Below are positions 33,729 through 45,833 of a DNA stretch of 64,000 nucleotides, in pieces (position 1 is the stretch's first letter; each line of letters opens with the position of its first letter). Made by a program: the position numbers and the translations under genes. The DNA lies in the NCBI GenBank assembly GCA_024752435.1, contig CP103034.1, positions 806,001-870,000 on the forward strand, in the 5' to 3' direction. This DNA comes from Allantophomopsis cytisporea. Lineage: Eukaryota; Ascomycota; Leotiomycetes; Phacidiales; Phacidiaceae. The notes beneath the pieces were generated by a model. It did not search any database. It was given only the letters and a program-made list of their open reading frames with translations, and was not told the origin of the DNA.

Positions 33729-36700
33729 ATGGCGCCCAAGAAGAAGAACAACAAGAAGCAGCAAGATGACTGGGAGGCTGAGCTCGGTGAGACGATTGAC
33801 CCAGTCGCCGCCGCTGCCACCGAAGGCCAGGAAAACGGTGCTTCTGGAGATGTGGAGGAGGAGGAAGCCGGGGGCGGTGGTCTCATGGCTGCCATGAGAA
33901 AGAACCGCGACAAGAAGAAGAAGAAGGGAAAGGTCGTTGAGGACTTCGTCGAGGGCGAGGATCCACCATCTGCGGAAACCGAAAAGGTCGATGAAGCCGC
34001 TGAACTTGCCGCCAAAGCCCCTGAAGAAGCAACAATGGATGACGAGTTCGCTCTCCCAGAGAAGAAAGGTAAGGGCAAGGCCGGAAATGCTAAGGGTGGA
34101 AAGCCTGCTCCACCTGCAGCTGAGCCTGCTGATGGTGAGGGTGAGGAGAGAGCTGCCGATGGTCACATCATGAGCAAGAAGGAGAAGGAGAAGGCCAAGA
34201 AGGAGCGCGAGAAGCAGCGTAAGAAGGAGCAGGTAAAAATAACAACTTTCAGCATATGGGAATTGCAGACTAATCATCCATATCTAGGCTGCCGCAAAGA
34301 AGAAGGCTACTCCAGCTGCTGCCAAGGCTGAACCAGTCAAGGCTGCCGAGACGAAGACCGAAACCCTCGCACCAACTCCAGCCGCCGGCGCAAAGGGAAA
34401 GAAGCTCTCACCGGCACTCCTCAAGCTCCAGAAGCAACAAGAAGAACTTCGAAGAAGGGAGCAAGAGAAGGCTGAGGCCGAAGCTGAGGAACGTGCTAGA
34501 ATTGAGGAGGAAGAGCGACGAGAAGCTGAGGAAGAAAAGAAGCGCGAAGAGGCCAAGGCTCTGAAGAAACAGAAAGAAAAGGAAAAGATCGATCAGCTCA
34601 AGAAGGAAGGAAAGTTCATGACCAAGGCACAAAAGGAAGAGAAGGCACGAAATGAGCGAAAGCTGCAACAGATGATTGCTGCTGGTGTACAAGTAGGTGG
34701 TCTTCAGGGCGGTGAAGAGAAGAAAAAGCCATCTTACGATAACAAGAAGAAGAAGGGTGGAAAGAAGAATCCGGCGGAAATCCAAGCCGAGGAGGAGAAG
34801 AAGCTCAAGGAGGCTGCCGAACGCGCACAGAAGGAGGCTGAGGCTGCAGCTGCAGCTGCAAAGGCGAAGGCCGAGAAAGAAGCTGCCGAAGCTGCTGCTG
34901 CAAAGGAAGCTCAGGAGAGTGACCTTGACGATTGGGAGGTTGCTGCGGCAGAAGAGAGTGAAGGAGACGTCAAAGATAGCTGGGATGCTGAGTCTGAAGA
35001 TGAGAAGCCAAAGTCTGCTGCACCAGCTACCAAGGAGTTGGCCAGCCGACCAAAGGCAGCTGCGAAGAATGACGATGACTCTGAATCTGAGTCTGAGTCT
35101 GAGGAGGACTCCGAGGAAGAGTCTTCCGATGACGAAGAACAAACTGCGGCTCAAGCTGCGGCTGAGAAGAAGAAGAGAGAAGCCGCTGAGCGCAGACAGA
35201 AGGCACATGAGGAAGCTATGGCTGCGAGATCTAAGGACAACTTACGATCACCTATTTGCTGTATTCTTGGTCACGTCGATACTGGTAAAACCAAGTTGCT
35301 TGATAAGATTCGACAGACAAATGTCCAGGAGGGTGAAGCTGGAGGTATTACTCAGCAGATTGGTGCCACATATTTCCCAGCCGACGCGATCAAGACCAAG
35401 ACTGCTGTTATCAACAGAGATGGTTCCTGGGAAATCAAGGTTCCAGGTCTTTTGGTCATTGATACCCCTGGTCACGAGTCTTTCTCCAACTTGCGTTCCC
35501 GTGGTTCTTCTCTCTGTAACATTGCCATTTTGGTCGTTGATATTATGCACGGTCTTGAGCCACAGACATTGGAGTCGATGAGGCTTCTCCGTGACAGAAA
35601 GACTCCATTCATTGTCGCACTCAACAAGATTGATCGTCTCTATGGCTGGAAGCAGGTTGCCAACAATGGTTTCCAGGAGTCTTTGGCATTGCAAAACAAG
35701 GGTGTTCAGAACGAATTTGCAAAGCGTTTGACTGACACTAAGGTTGCTTTCGCCGAGCAAGGTTTCAACTCTGAGCTCTACTACGAGAACAAGTCAATGG
35801 CAAAGTTTGTCTCCTTGGTGCCAACTTCTGCTCACACTGGAGAGGGTATCCCAGATATGCTCAAGCTTATTCTTCAGCTTACGCAGGAGAGAATGACTGG
35901 TAGCTTGATGTACTTGTCAGAGGTCCAGGCTACCGTTCTTGAAGTGAAGGCTATTGAAGGTTTCGGTATGACGATTGATGTTATCCTCTCCAACGGTATT
36001 CTTCGCGAGGGTGACCGCATTGTTTTGTGTGGTGTCAATGGTCCGATCACTACAAATATCCGTGCTCTGTTGACGCCGGCACCACTGAAGGAACTTCGCC
36101 TTAAGTCTGCCTACGTTCACAACAAGGAAGTCAAGGCCGCACTTGGTGTAAAGATCTCGGCACCAGATTTGGAGGGTGCCATTGCCGGTTCTCGTCTGTT
36201 GGTCGTTGGCCCAGATGATGACGAGTCTGACTTGGAAGATGAGGTCTTCTCTGATATTGAGACTCTGTTCAACCGTGTCACTAAGACTGGTCGTGGTGTC
36301 AGTGTCCAAGCATCTACCCTTGGTTCTCTTGAGGCTTTACTGGACTTCCTTAAGGTTTCCAAAATCCCTGTCGCCAACGTTGGTATTGGCCCAGTTTTCA
36401 AGCGTGATGTTATGCAATGTGGTACCATGCTTGAAAAATCTAAGGAGCACGCTGTCATGCTTTGTTTCGATGTCAAGATTGATAAGGAGGCACAGCAATA
36501 TGCAGATGATCAGGGTATCAAGATTTTCACTGCTGATATTATTTACCATCTCTTTGATCAGTTCACTAAGCATATGGCCGAGATTTTGGAGAAGAAGAAG
36601 GAAGAGAGCAAGATGCTTGCTGTCTTCCCTTGTGTTCTTACTCCTGTCGCTGTCTTCAATAAGACTGGTCCTATCGTCGTTGGTGTTGACGTTACTGATG

Positions 36701-37080
36701 GTCAGTTGAAGTTACACACTCCAATTGCCGCTGTAAGACAAAATGCCGCCGGTCAGAAGGAAATTGTCGAGATTGGCAGAGTGTAAGTTCCTTTCAAATC
36801 TCTTAGAAGATTATAGTACTAACGAGATCACAGAACTTCCATTGAGCGTGATCACAAGCAGATTCCGGTTTGTAAGAAGGGTCAACCATCTGTGGCCGTC
36901 AAGATTGAGATGGGTAGCAGTCAACCTACTTACGGACGTCATCTGGAAGAAAAGGATACCTTGTACTCTTTGATCTCCCGCAAGTCTATTGATACTCTCA
37001 AGGAGTTCTACAGAGCAGATGTATCAAATGACGAATGGTTGCTTATCAAGAAGCTCAAGCCATTGTTTGACATTCCTTGA
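33729..37080 (+). CDS. FUN12: Translation initiation factor eIF5B
   Basis: A 1081-residue protein from exons 33729-34232, 34288-36782 and 36834-37080. eIF5B is the GTPase that joins the 60S subunit to the initiating 40S ribosome. The first 480 residues are a charged, lysine- and glutamate-rich region with coiled-coil stretches and an acidic Ser/Glu run (SESESESEEDSEEESSDDEE). The G domain starts near residue 488 with G1 GHVDTGKT, then switch 1 GGITQQIGATYFP, G3 DTPGHESF, G4 NKID and G5 context VPTSAHTGEGI. Domain II begins around VQATVLEVKAIEGFG, domain III around SLEALLDFLKVSKIPV, and domain IV ends WLLIKKLKPLFDIP. The length and all domains match the family. Introns are 55 and 51 bp. Confidence 0.97.
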
Positions 37081-37587
37081 TCTACTATATAGCCACGTAA
37101 ATAAAATAGGAGTTGATGAATGATACGATAAGCTTTAGAATCCTGAACAAATGCATAGGTTGATGTGATTATTTCTATGGCATTTCTGAATGTCCAATAT
37201 CTTTGAATATGCCAGAAAATATGGATAAAGAAAAGTTATTATGCAGTAGATCCAGAGTATTTGCGCTTGCCAGATGCATCCTGCAAAAGTACTCTAATGA
37301 CAGCTTTTGTCTTCAATGCGAACCTGCAATCCGCATGTTCCATCTAGGTCGACTTGAATGCTACAAACACAGAAAAAAGTCACAATTTCTCAGTCTACTT
37401 CTTCACCCAAGGGGAAATCTATAGTATTAATCACACATGCAAGAAATACACACAGGCTTAAATAGTTTGGACATTCATCGTTATATTTGCATTGACTATC
37501 TTAACGAGAAGTTCATGGGAGTTCTCAGATATCGTTGCTATTTTACTAATTTACCACCCTAAATTAAGCTCCATTTCAGAGGTAAAT
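37081..37587. other. Convergent 3' spacer
   Basis: A 507 bp spacer between the ends of eIF5B and SOD1. AT-rich; no gene seen. Confidence 0.65.
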
Positions 37588-38454
37588 TTAAGCAGCAATA
37601 CCGATAACACCTGTAGATGTTAGCATGGAAACAACATGAGAAAAGCGATTTAATTGTACTTACCACAAGCAGGTCTGGTACCAGCGTTACCAGTCTTCTT
37701 GGACTCCTCATTGCCTCCCTTACCGAGGTCATCAGTACCGGAGTGCACAACAACAGTGCGCTACAAAGCAGTCAGTTATTTTAAATTCCTCGCCGATATA
37801 GCATAAGTGTGGGGTAGGACTCACTCCGATAACGCTCTCTGGGCCGATCAACTTAATGAGCTTGTCCTGGACAGAGCCTTGGGCGTTACCCTGACCATCG
37901 GTCTTGAAGTTACCGAGGTCACCAACGTGACGCTCCTCATCAGTTGGAGCTCCGTGGGTCTTGGAGTGTGGGTTGACTGGGGCGCAAATTTGTTAGACTG
38001 ATGCAGGAATGTGTAGGTGTATGTATGGATTGGTATAGAACTCACAGTGAGGACCGGCGGAAGTGCAACCGTTGGTGTTGTCACCGAACTGGTGAACGTG
38101 CATACCACGCTCGGCGTTGGCATCATGGCCAGTAATGTTCCATGAGACGGTGGTTGCGGACGACTCGGAGGCCTGCTCGAAGGTGACAGTACCGGTGATC
38201 TTGGAGTCACCTCGGAGTTGAGCAACTATATTGGAGGAAGAGCTGTCAGTAAACAAGACAACGACTGGCTAGATATTGCTGGAAGCTCTACTGTGCAGCA
38301 AGCAATAACAGAGAGCTTGCATGATTGGCATTTCCTCTGCTGGAACCACATAGAAGCTGCGAAGATCCAAAGAAACTCGCTCATAATTCCCTCAACGAAC
38401 CCCGCTGAGCCGCTGAGCTTGATTGAGATAAGATAACTTACCAGCCTTGACCAT
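37588..38454 (-). CDS. SOD1: Cytosolic Cu/Zn superoxide dismutase
   Basis: A 154-residue enzyme from five exons: 38442-38454 (13 bp), 38046-38225, 37825-37976, 37664-37760 and 37588-37610 (23 bp). It converts superoxide to oxygen and hydrogen peroxide in the cytosol. The copper ligands are His47 and His49 (MHVHQFGD), His64 and His121 (VVVHSGTDD); His64, His72, His81 and Asp84 bind zinc. The disulfide pair Cys58 (NTNGCTSAGPH) and Cys147 (TRPACGVIGIA) is present. No signal peptide, so cytosolic. The two tiny terminal exons are easy to miss; MVKA and the final VIGIAA depend on them. It diverges from UPF2. Confidence 0.97.
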
Positions 38455-39218
38455 TTTGATGATAGATTAAGTTTTTGGTTGTAGATTGGGTATATGTGAT
38501 GATTGCTTGAGTTGTTTGAATAAACAATTGAGGGAGAAGTTGATGATTGAAGGTGATTGAGAGGTGGAGACTCTCGTTCCATATGTAGCTGATACCCCAC
38601 TCAACTATGCTGACAAAGTGCTTCACCAGCGGATTACGGAATTGACGTATACTCGCCAAGATCTTCCATACTTCACGCAGCTCTTCAGACTGCATATCTG
38701 ATTGGCTTTTAAAATGTATACAATTCAACAGCATCGTTATAGAAGGTTCTAAAATTGGTACAATATAGTAAATCATCATAACACTTCTGATTTGTTAACT
38801 GGTAGATCCCAAGAAACATGAAAATTACCCGGTGTCGCAGTCCTTCGTCGAAAATACAACTTTTTGATGTTCTTTGTTTTCTGTGAAAGTGACCGACCCA
38901 ACACGGAAGAAGCTCTTGGCGAATAGTCTGAACGCATCTCGCACTTCAAAAGTAACAGCAGCTTTTACTGCGTACATTCGCGCAAGCCGATAAAAAGATC
39001 AGCAAACGATACGCGCAAACTCAGGGCGTTATTTTCGTCTCTGTTCCACCGTTGCAAACATACCACCGATGCATCCTTTTGCTGCCGCCGTGACGTCGTA
39101 CTTTCATTGGTACTTTATGAGAAATCCCTAGGTTCGGCGAATGTGGGGGCACTGCGCTTGATTCCAATTACACACAACACATTGCGAACATAGAGAGGAG
39201 TAAAAAGAACGTGCGATC
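38455..39218. promoter_or_regulatory. Divergent promoter region of SOD1 and UPF2
   Basis: 764 bp between the two start codons, with no other gene supported. It should hold both promoters. I see no clear TATA element or stress-response cluster. Confidence 0.5.
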
Positions 39219-42200
39219 ATGGATCGCAGGAGGAAACGTGAGATTGTTCTTCCTGTCGCTCTTCACATCTGTGTAGGACCGAAGAATTTCACGGCTGACA
39301 TTATCTGGCGCAGGTGAATTGCGCGACCTGAATGGGCGTGCTTGGGAGGGCGAGACTGGTTTGTCTATTCATTGAACGCCCCGCTGACGATTGATCACTA
39401 ATGCATTATCTATTGCAGGTCTCTTTCCAGTCAACAAATCTCTCGACTCCTCCTTGAAGAAGAATACGGCTTTCATCAAGCGCCTACGAACTGCGATCAC
39501 TTCTGCCACCCAAGCTACCTTCCTTCAAGAAATCCGCACACTTTCCCTGCACAAATATCTCTCCGAAATCATCTCAGCTTGCTACGAAGGCCTTTGCAAG
39601 CTCAAGTCTCCTGGAGAGATCGAGGCTGGGGTGGAAATTGTCAGCGCGTTGCACCAGCGTTTTGGGCCAGCCGAGTTTACAGAATTCTTGGGCTGGCTGG
39701 TAGGCAAGGGTCTGGCTACACCGGAGAAAGCCCTCTTGAAAAGCCTGGGAGCGGAACAGAAAGAAAAGGAAGAGAAAGAGAGACTTGTTAGGCAGAGAGT
39801 GCTGCTACGTGTTGTAACAGAATTATGGCTTGTGGGAGTCTTGAGAACATTGGATGATGTCAGTCGCCCTGATGATGTGACCAGAGGCAAGGAGTCCCTA
39901 TCTGGGAACACGAGCAAGTCTAGTGATGTACGCGCAAAGCCCAACGGCTCGGGAAAGGGTGGTGGAGCTGAACCGTTTCCATTGGAGGTTCTGAAGGATT
40001 TGTTGGGACATGATCGCGAGCATACAAATCTACCCCTCCTTGTTATCTTCGTTAAGGCTTTCGGATGGGATATTCTTGGCGTCAAGGAAGCTGGTGCAGA
40101 AGGTCGCAAGACCGTTGAAGAAGACGGTGTCACAAAACCTTCTGGGGGGGATGATGAATCCGCAGACGATGCTCCCACTACCGCAGACTCTCCAGATGAT
40201 GCGCCTCTGGCATCACCGGAGTTGCAAGAACGATTCCGCAATATTTTGACAAGATACTTTGAGGATGTCAAGAACCATGTCCTAAGGGATCAGAAGACTA
40301 TCGGTTCTCAGGCCAAAAGAAACGCCGAAGCTTACGTCAAATCTGGAGAAGTTTTCGAGGATCGCCAGTCAAACTATGAAAAGCAACTCAAAGCCCAAGA
40401 ACGACTTGTTGCAAATGCACAGGTCCTTGCTGATGCTGTTGGTGCTGAGATGCCAGATCTTAAGGACTCTGAGGACGCTTCTGCTGGTGGAAATGGTGGT
40501 ATCGGATTGGTCAAGACTGGTGAATATCTTCGAGGCCAAGGTGACGGTGCTGGCATCTGGGAAGATGAAGATGAGCGTCGATTTTACGAAAACCTCACCG
40601 ACTTGAAAGGTAAGGTGCCAGGCATGCTTCTTGAAGAGCCGAAGAAGAAGAAAGAGGATACCAACGAACAAGTTGGCAAGAAGATCGACACGAGTGAGGC
40701 TGCCGCCGTTGAATCAAAGCCCACTGAGGGAGAAGATCAATCTACGGCTATCGCAAACAAGAGTGTTGGGGCTCAGGTCGATGCACTTCTTGCTCGATTG
40801 CCAGAATTAACCAACAAGGACCTCATTGACGAGGCAGCTGTCGATTTCTGCTTTCTTAATTCCAAAGCCTCGCGTAATCGCCTCATTAAAGCTGTCCAAG
40901 AAGTTCCAAAGGGTCGTAGCGATCTCCTGCCTTCATGGTCTCGATTGATCGCCACTCTTGGTAAGTATATGCCAGATGTCACCAAAGGTCTTGTCGATCA
41001 TCTAGATGCGGAGTTCCGAAGCCTTCAACGCCGCAAGGAAAAGGATTTTCTCGGTCAAGTTCGCCTGAGCAACATTCGTTATCTTGCCGAACTTACTAAA
41101 TTCGGCGTTGTCCCTGAGCATGTCATCTTTCACTGTCTCAAAGTCAGTTTGGATGACTTTTCAAGAATGAATATAGAGATTATTTGTAATCTTCTCGAGA
41201 ACTGTGGCCGTTACCTTCTGCGCAATCCTGAGACTTCTCCCCGCATGGCTTCGTTCTTGGAGACTTTACAGCGTAAGAAGGCTGCTCAACATATCGGACA
41301 GCAAGAACGTATGCTCATTGAAAATGCCGTATACTACGTTGATCCTCCTGTTAGAGCTGCCATTCATCAAAAGGAGAGAGAACCAATCGATCTTTTCATT
41401 CGAAAGCTCATATACCTCGACATGAACAAGCGCAACTATACCAAGATCCTGAAGCAGATCCGCAGACTTCATTGGGAAGAAAAACATGTTGTGGCAATTC
41501 TTGAAAAGGTCTTTTCCAAGCCTGGAAAGGTCAAGTACGGTAACATTCATCTTTTGGCTATCCTTGCAAGTGCGTTGTACAGATATCATCAAGATTTTAT
41601 TACAACCGTAATCGATGATCTACTTGAGTATATCACTATTGGCCTTGAACAAAACGACTTCAAGTTCAACCAGAGACGAATTGCCGAGGTCAAATACCTT
41701 GGAGAGCTTTACAATTACCGTATGGTTGATCACCCCGTCATATTCGATGCCATGTACAAAATCATGACTTTTGGTCATGGAGGTGCACCAATTCCAGGCC
41801 GAATCAATCCCTATGACATGCCGGATGACTTCTTCCGTATCAGACTTGTTGCCACCATCCTCGAGACCTGTGGTATCTTCTTCAATCGTGGTGCAGCTGG
41901 AAAGAAGTTGGACTATTTCTTATCATTCTTCCAATACTACATCTACACCAAAGATCCAATGCCTATGGACATTGAATTCATCGTTCAGGATATCTTCAGT
42001 CTGACGAGACCACAGTGGAAGTTGGCTTCGAACATTGAAGAAGCCGGTCGTGCGTTCGCCATGGCTGTCGCACAGGATCAGAAGACTTCGGGAATTGAGA
42101 AGACTGTCGAACCAGCTGAAGAATCTGAGGATGATGCTTCTTCTGACGATGGTGAGGGCGAACCGGTCCTACATGAAGCAGATGGCGACGAAGCTTCCGA

Positions 42201-43101
42201 TTCTGAAGACGAAGAGGCTGAGGTAAGTGCTTTCTAATGTTCTTTATCAATCTAGCGTATTAACGATTATAGAATGCCATTAATGGCGATGATCCCTCAG
42301 CACCAGGGACTGATTCGGAGGAGGAGAACATTGTGGTCACTCGACAGGAGGAAGAATATGACCCTGAAGCAGAAGCTGATTTTGAGCGTGAGTATGCAAA
42401 GATGATGGCTGAAAGTTTAGAATCGCGAAAATTCGAGCGAAAACCTCTCTTCGACGTCCCATTGCCAATGCGTCGAAAGGAGCGTGAAGCAGGATCTGCA
42501 CCAGAACCCGCTGCTGAAGAGCCAGAGAGTCAACAGACTCAGCCTACTTCTACGATGGCATTCTCACTCTTGACCAAGCGTGGCAATCGCCAGCAGGTGA
42601 GTCTTTATTTTTCATCTTGATTCCGCAATGTACTGATATGTTACTGTCCAGACACGTACTGTCGAGTTACCTTCAGACTCGACATTTGCTGTGGCCATGA
42701 GAACCCAGCAAGCAGCCGAGCGCGAAGAGCAACAACGCATCAAGAATCTAGTCCTGAACTACGATCTCAATGAACCTTCCGAGGACACAAATGACGGTAG
42801 AATCAGCAACTCCATTCAACCCAACATAAATCTAAACAACACAGGTTCCCTCGAACGCCCGTCCGGAAAACCCGACAAGAGCGGTGTCAACAGAAGCGCA
42901 CAACGCAGTAGGAAATTACAACTTAGTGACGTCGATTGGTATGATTCTAATTCTTCTACCCCCCGGAGTGTCGTTGCAGAGAGGGACTACATCCGCGCCA
43001 TTCCCGGTCATACGGTGCCCAGGAACCCTGAGAAGAGTGCTAAGCGTGCGGAGGCAAGAATGCGGAAACTGGAGGCTTTAGCATCTCAGCAAAGATACTG
43101 A
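39219..43101 (+). CDS. NMD2: Nonsense-mediated mRNA decay factor Upf2/Nmd2
   Basis: A 1213-residue protein from exons 39219-39237 (19 bp), 39314-39358 (45 bp), 39419-42222, 42273-42596 and 42652-43101. Upf2 bridges Upf1 and Upf3 in NMD. The two mini-exons give MDRRRKRELRDLNGRAWEGETG, leading straight into LFPVNKSLDSSLKKNTAFIKRLR. Three MIF4G domains follow: about residues 30-260, 470-660 (LLARLPELTNKDLIDEAAVDF) and 680-885 (KLIYLDMNKRNYTKILKQIR, the Upf3-binding one). An acidic Glu/Asp/Ser linker then precedes the Upf1-binding tail (EEEYDPEAEADFEREYAKMM and ESRKFERKPLFDVPLPMR). Length and order match fungal Upf2. Confidence 0.95.
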
Positions 43102-44157
43102 GAAACAGGTAGTCACAGAGCGCTTGCTAACATCAATGGGGAATAGGACATAGCTTTTTGGACTTTGGGATTTTGAGCGTTGTTCGGGCATGTGCATTTT
43201 GCAGAGCACATCCAGATTGCTTAGAATTGCTGTTCAACATTGTTATTTCGCGAGTAGGAGCGTCCTGGCTGGCTGCCAAGCAAGTAAAGCAGTCGGTGCG
43301 TTCTGATCGGATCGATCGAGAGGGATTGAGTCTAATAATAGACGAAGGGGGCAGTTACTGGTGACTGTGGCTGGGGCATAGCGTGGTACGTCAACGATGA
43401 CTCTGAGTGGACTTTATGGGGGAAAGTCGTGATGGAGGGCTGAGTGATGAAGTGGTTGAGGAAGTAAACAGATTGACAATCATTCCCTTGAATCGTTGTG
43501 CGACTATCATCTGATTGTGCTACTGTTCTCATTCTTTGATACCGAAGAGTCTAGCTTGTATACTTCGTGCCACAGGTCTTACCTTTTTCTATCTAGAAAG
43601 TATCGCCCGTAAAGACGCTTTACACGCACAAATCTGTCCAGGTAAATCAAAGTTGTTGGGCGCTGAATGGACTTCTGTCATAGAGCCATAGAATCACCGC
43701 AATCTCCGGTTACTGCAGGAAGTTATTTTACGTCAATTATCAGCTATCTTCAACAGATCTCTTCACTAACAATCTGACACCTGTCGTATATCATCATTCT
43801 ACGGAGGTGCTGATTCTTGGCATGCTAATCAGCGCCTTCTTCTTTGTGTGACCGAGCCTTTGTGTACGTACAGTACCCCATGCATCACCGTCTTAGTTGG
43901 TTTCTAATGTGGCAAGCAACGTACAAAATCCCATATATCACCGCCCCTGTTGAAAATCAGATGGTGAACAATGATACGTATATGTGAGACGGCTGAAAAA
44001 GTGAGCGGGGTAAGTAAGATTTGTTACAAACATATAATCGCCCTCTTCTCTCACATCTTTGCTCACTCCACGTACACAATTCTTATGTGTTGATACTCTT
44101 GTCAGAAACATTCTAAGACCCAAAACTTGAATCCAAAATCAACCTCATCAGTAAAGA
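43102..44157. other. Spacer downstream of UPF2
   Basis: A 1.06 kb AT-rich spacer between two plus-strand units. No gene or RNA seen. Confidence 0.6.
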
Positions 44158-45679
44158 ATGGCATCTACAAATCCCGCCCAGATTCTTCTCCCCTCCCAGC
44201 CCACCACTCAATCCTCCCCCTCCGCCCTCCTCGCCCTCCCAACTCTTCTTCTCCACCTCGACTTTCACCTCCCCAATACACCCGAATTCTCCACTCTCAC
44301 AGATGTCTGGAATCTAGAAGTCCAGCGCACCTCCGCTCCACCAGCAGCTATAATCTTCCCCGAAACCGCTGCCGATATCTCCACCATAGTCCGTTTCTGC
44401 CGCACCAACGCCATCTCCCTGACAATCAAGTCTGGCGGTCATGACTTCTGGGGACGCAGCCGCGTGCCGGAAGCGTTGGTCGTTGATATGGCGCGGATGC
44501 GCTCCATACGGATTTCCGAGAACGGAAAGCAGGGAGTTGAGAAGGTGGTTATCGTGGGCCGGGGTGTGCTCGGGACTGACTTGTTGAAGCTTCTTGGTGA
44601 GCATGATCTTGGGACACCGACTGGGTTCTGTGGGACCGTCGGCATGGTGGCCTGGTGTTGTGGTGGGGGGTATGGGCTCTTGAGTAGTACGAAAGGTATG
44701 GGATGTGATCAGATCGTGGGAGCGACTATCGTTGATGGGGTGAGAGAGGTGCGAGTGCTGCGCGAAGATGACGCAGATCTTTGGGGTGTGAGAGGTGCTG
44801 GGGGCTCGCTGGGGTTGTGACGGAGTTACTGTTGAAGAGATATGTGGTGGAGAAAGGGCTGTATGGGTATCTTGGGTTTCCGTTGAATGAGGCGCACTTT
44901 GTGCTGGGGGGGCTTGAGAAGCTGAGGGCGGAAAGTGTGGAGGCAATAGGCCATTGAAAGTGGAGTTCCTTGCACGGAACATAGGAGCAGTTGTGATGCT
45001 TAGTCTTTTGTTTGTGTGGGTTGAGAGTGGCTCGGATGAGGGCCAGAAGTGGTTGGCAAAGACAAAAGCACTGGGGACATGTGTATTTGACACAGTGGTC
45101 GAAAGTGAGTACCTAGATGGCTTTGAATCCCTCAATGCCCATGAGAATTGCCAACTAATAGGCCTTGCAGACACATACTATCAATGGCAGACTGAAATCA
45201 ATTCCCTCGTGACATCCCCAAATTACGCTAAGGTCTTTGGTATCTTCGTTGAGAAGTTGACACCAAGACTGATTGACATCTTAAACAAGTACGCTGCAAA
45301 AACATCCGATATAAGAGATCCAAGTAGCCAATCTGCAATTCTTTCCCACACAGCACAAGCGGCCGTGCTGTCTGCACCAGCACCATCATCCTTCGGTCTC
45401 CGCCAACCACATATCATTATCGAGATATTGGCACTCACACTTTCTAAGGACCCGACGGCCATAGAGGAAAATTTCAAATGGGTAGATGCCTTTCATAAGG
45501 ACCTGAGCGCGAGTGGTGAGATGCTTAAGGGAGGATATGTCAATATGTAGTCGAAAGATGATCCAATGAATGAGTGTTATGGGACTGAATGGGAAAGGTT
45601 GTTAGCGTTGAAGAGGAAGTGGGATCCGCATTTTGTGTTCAAGCATAGTATTCCAGATCTTGCTGTTGCATATCATTAG
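44158..45679 (+). pseudogene. Broken berberine-bridge-type FAD-linked oxidase
   Basis: The remains of a secondary-metabolism type FAD oxidase (BBE/6-hydroxynicotine oxidase family). The first frame (44158-44820, 220 residues) has the PP-type FAD-binding domain with the covalent-FAD histidine in SGGHDFWG (about residue 95) and GFCGTVGMVAWCCGGGYG. It hits TGA at 44818, but a one-base shift restores GVVTELLLKRYVVEKG and then LNEAHFVLGGLEKLR, to a TGA at 44955. A second shift leads into VEFLARNIGAVVML up to a TAG at 45548; beyond it the frame continues through SKDDPMNECYGTEWERL and ends at 45677 with KWDPHFVFKHSIPDLAV, the usual family end. A regular 57 bp intron is kept at 45105-45161 (VES-LADTYYQ). 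So there are two frameshifts and one nonsense codon. There is no signal peptide. Sequencing error could explain a single shift, but hardly all three. Confidence 0.8.
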
Positions 45680-45833
45680 GGCACAGCCATTGGGTCTTTA
45701 AAGCTCGCATAGGAGTGGCGATTTTTAGGTTTGAAATCGAATATTTACTAAGAAGCACTGGCTTTTCTATAAAAAACATATACATGAAGATATCCATCTA
45801 ATCTGCGACGTTGACTCTTTCATCCAACAATGT

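Noticed and set aside
34408..35208. 266-residue minus-strand ORF
   Set aside because: Leucine/serine-rich antisense shadow of the charged eIF5B N-terminus.
44314..45174. 286-residue minus-strand ORF opposite the broken FAD oxidase
   Set aside because: Its sequence mirrors the sense-strand oxidase codons and has no family features of its own.
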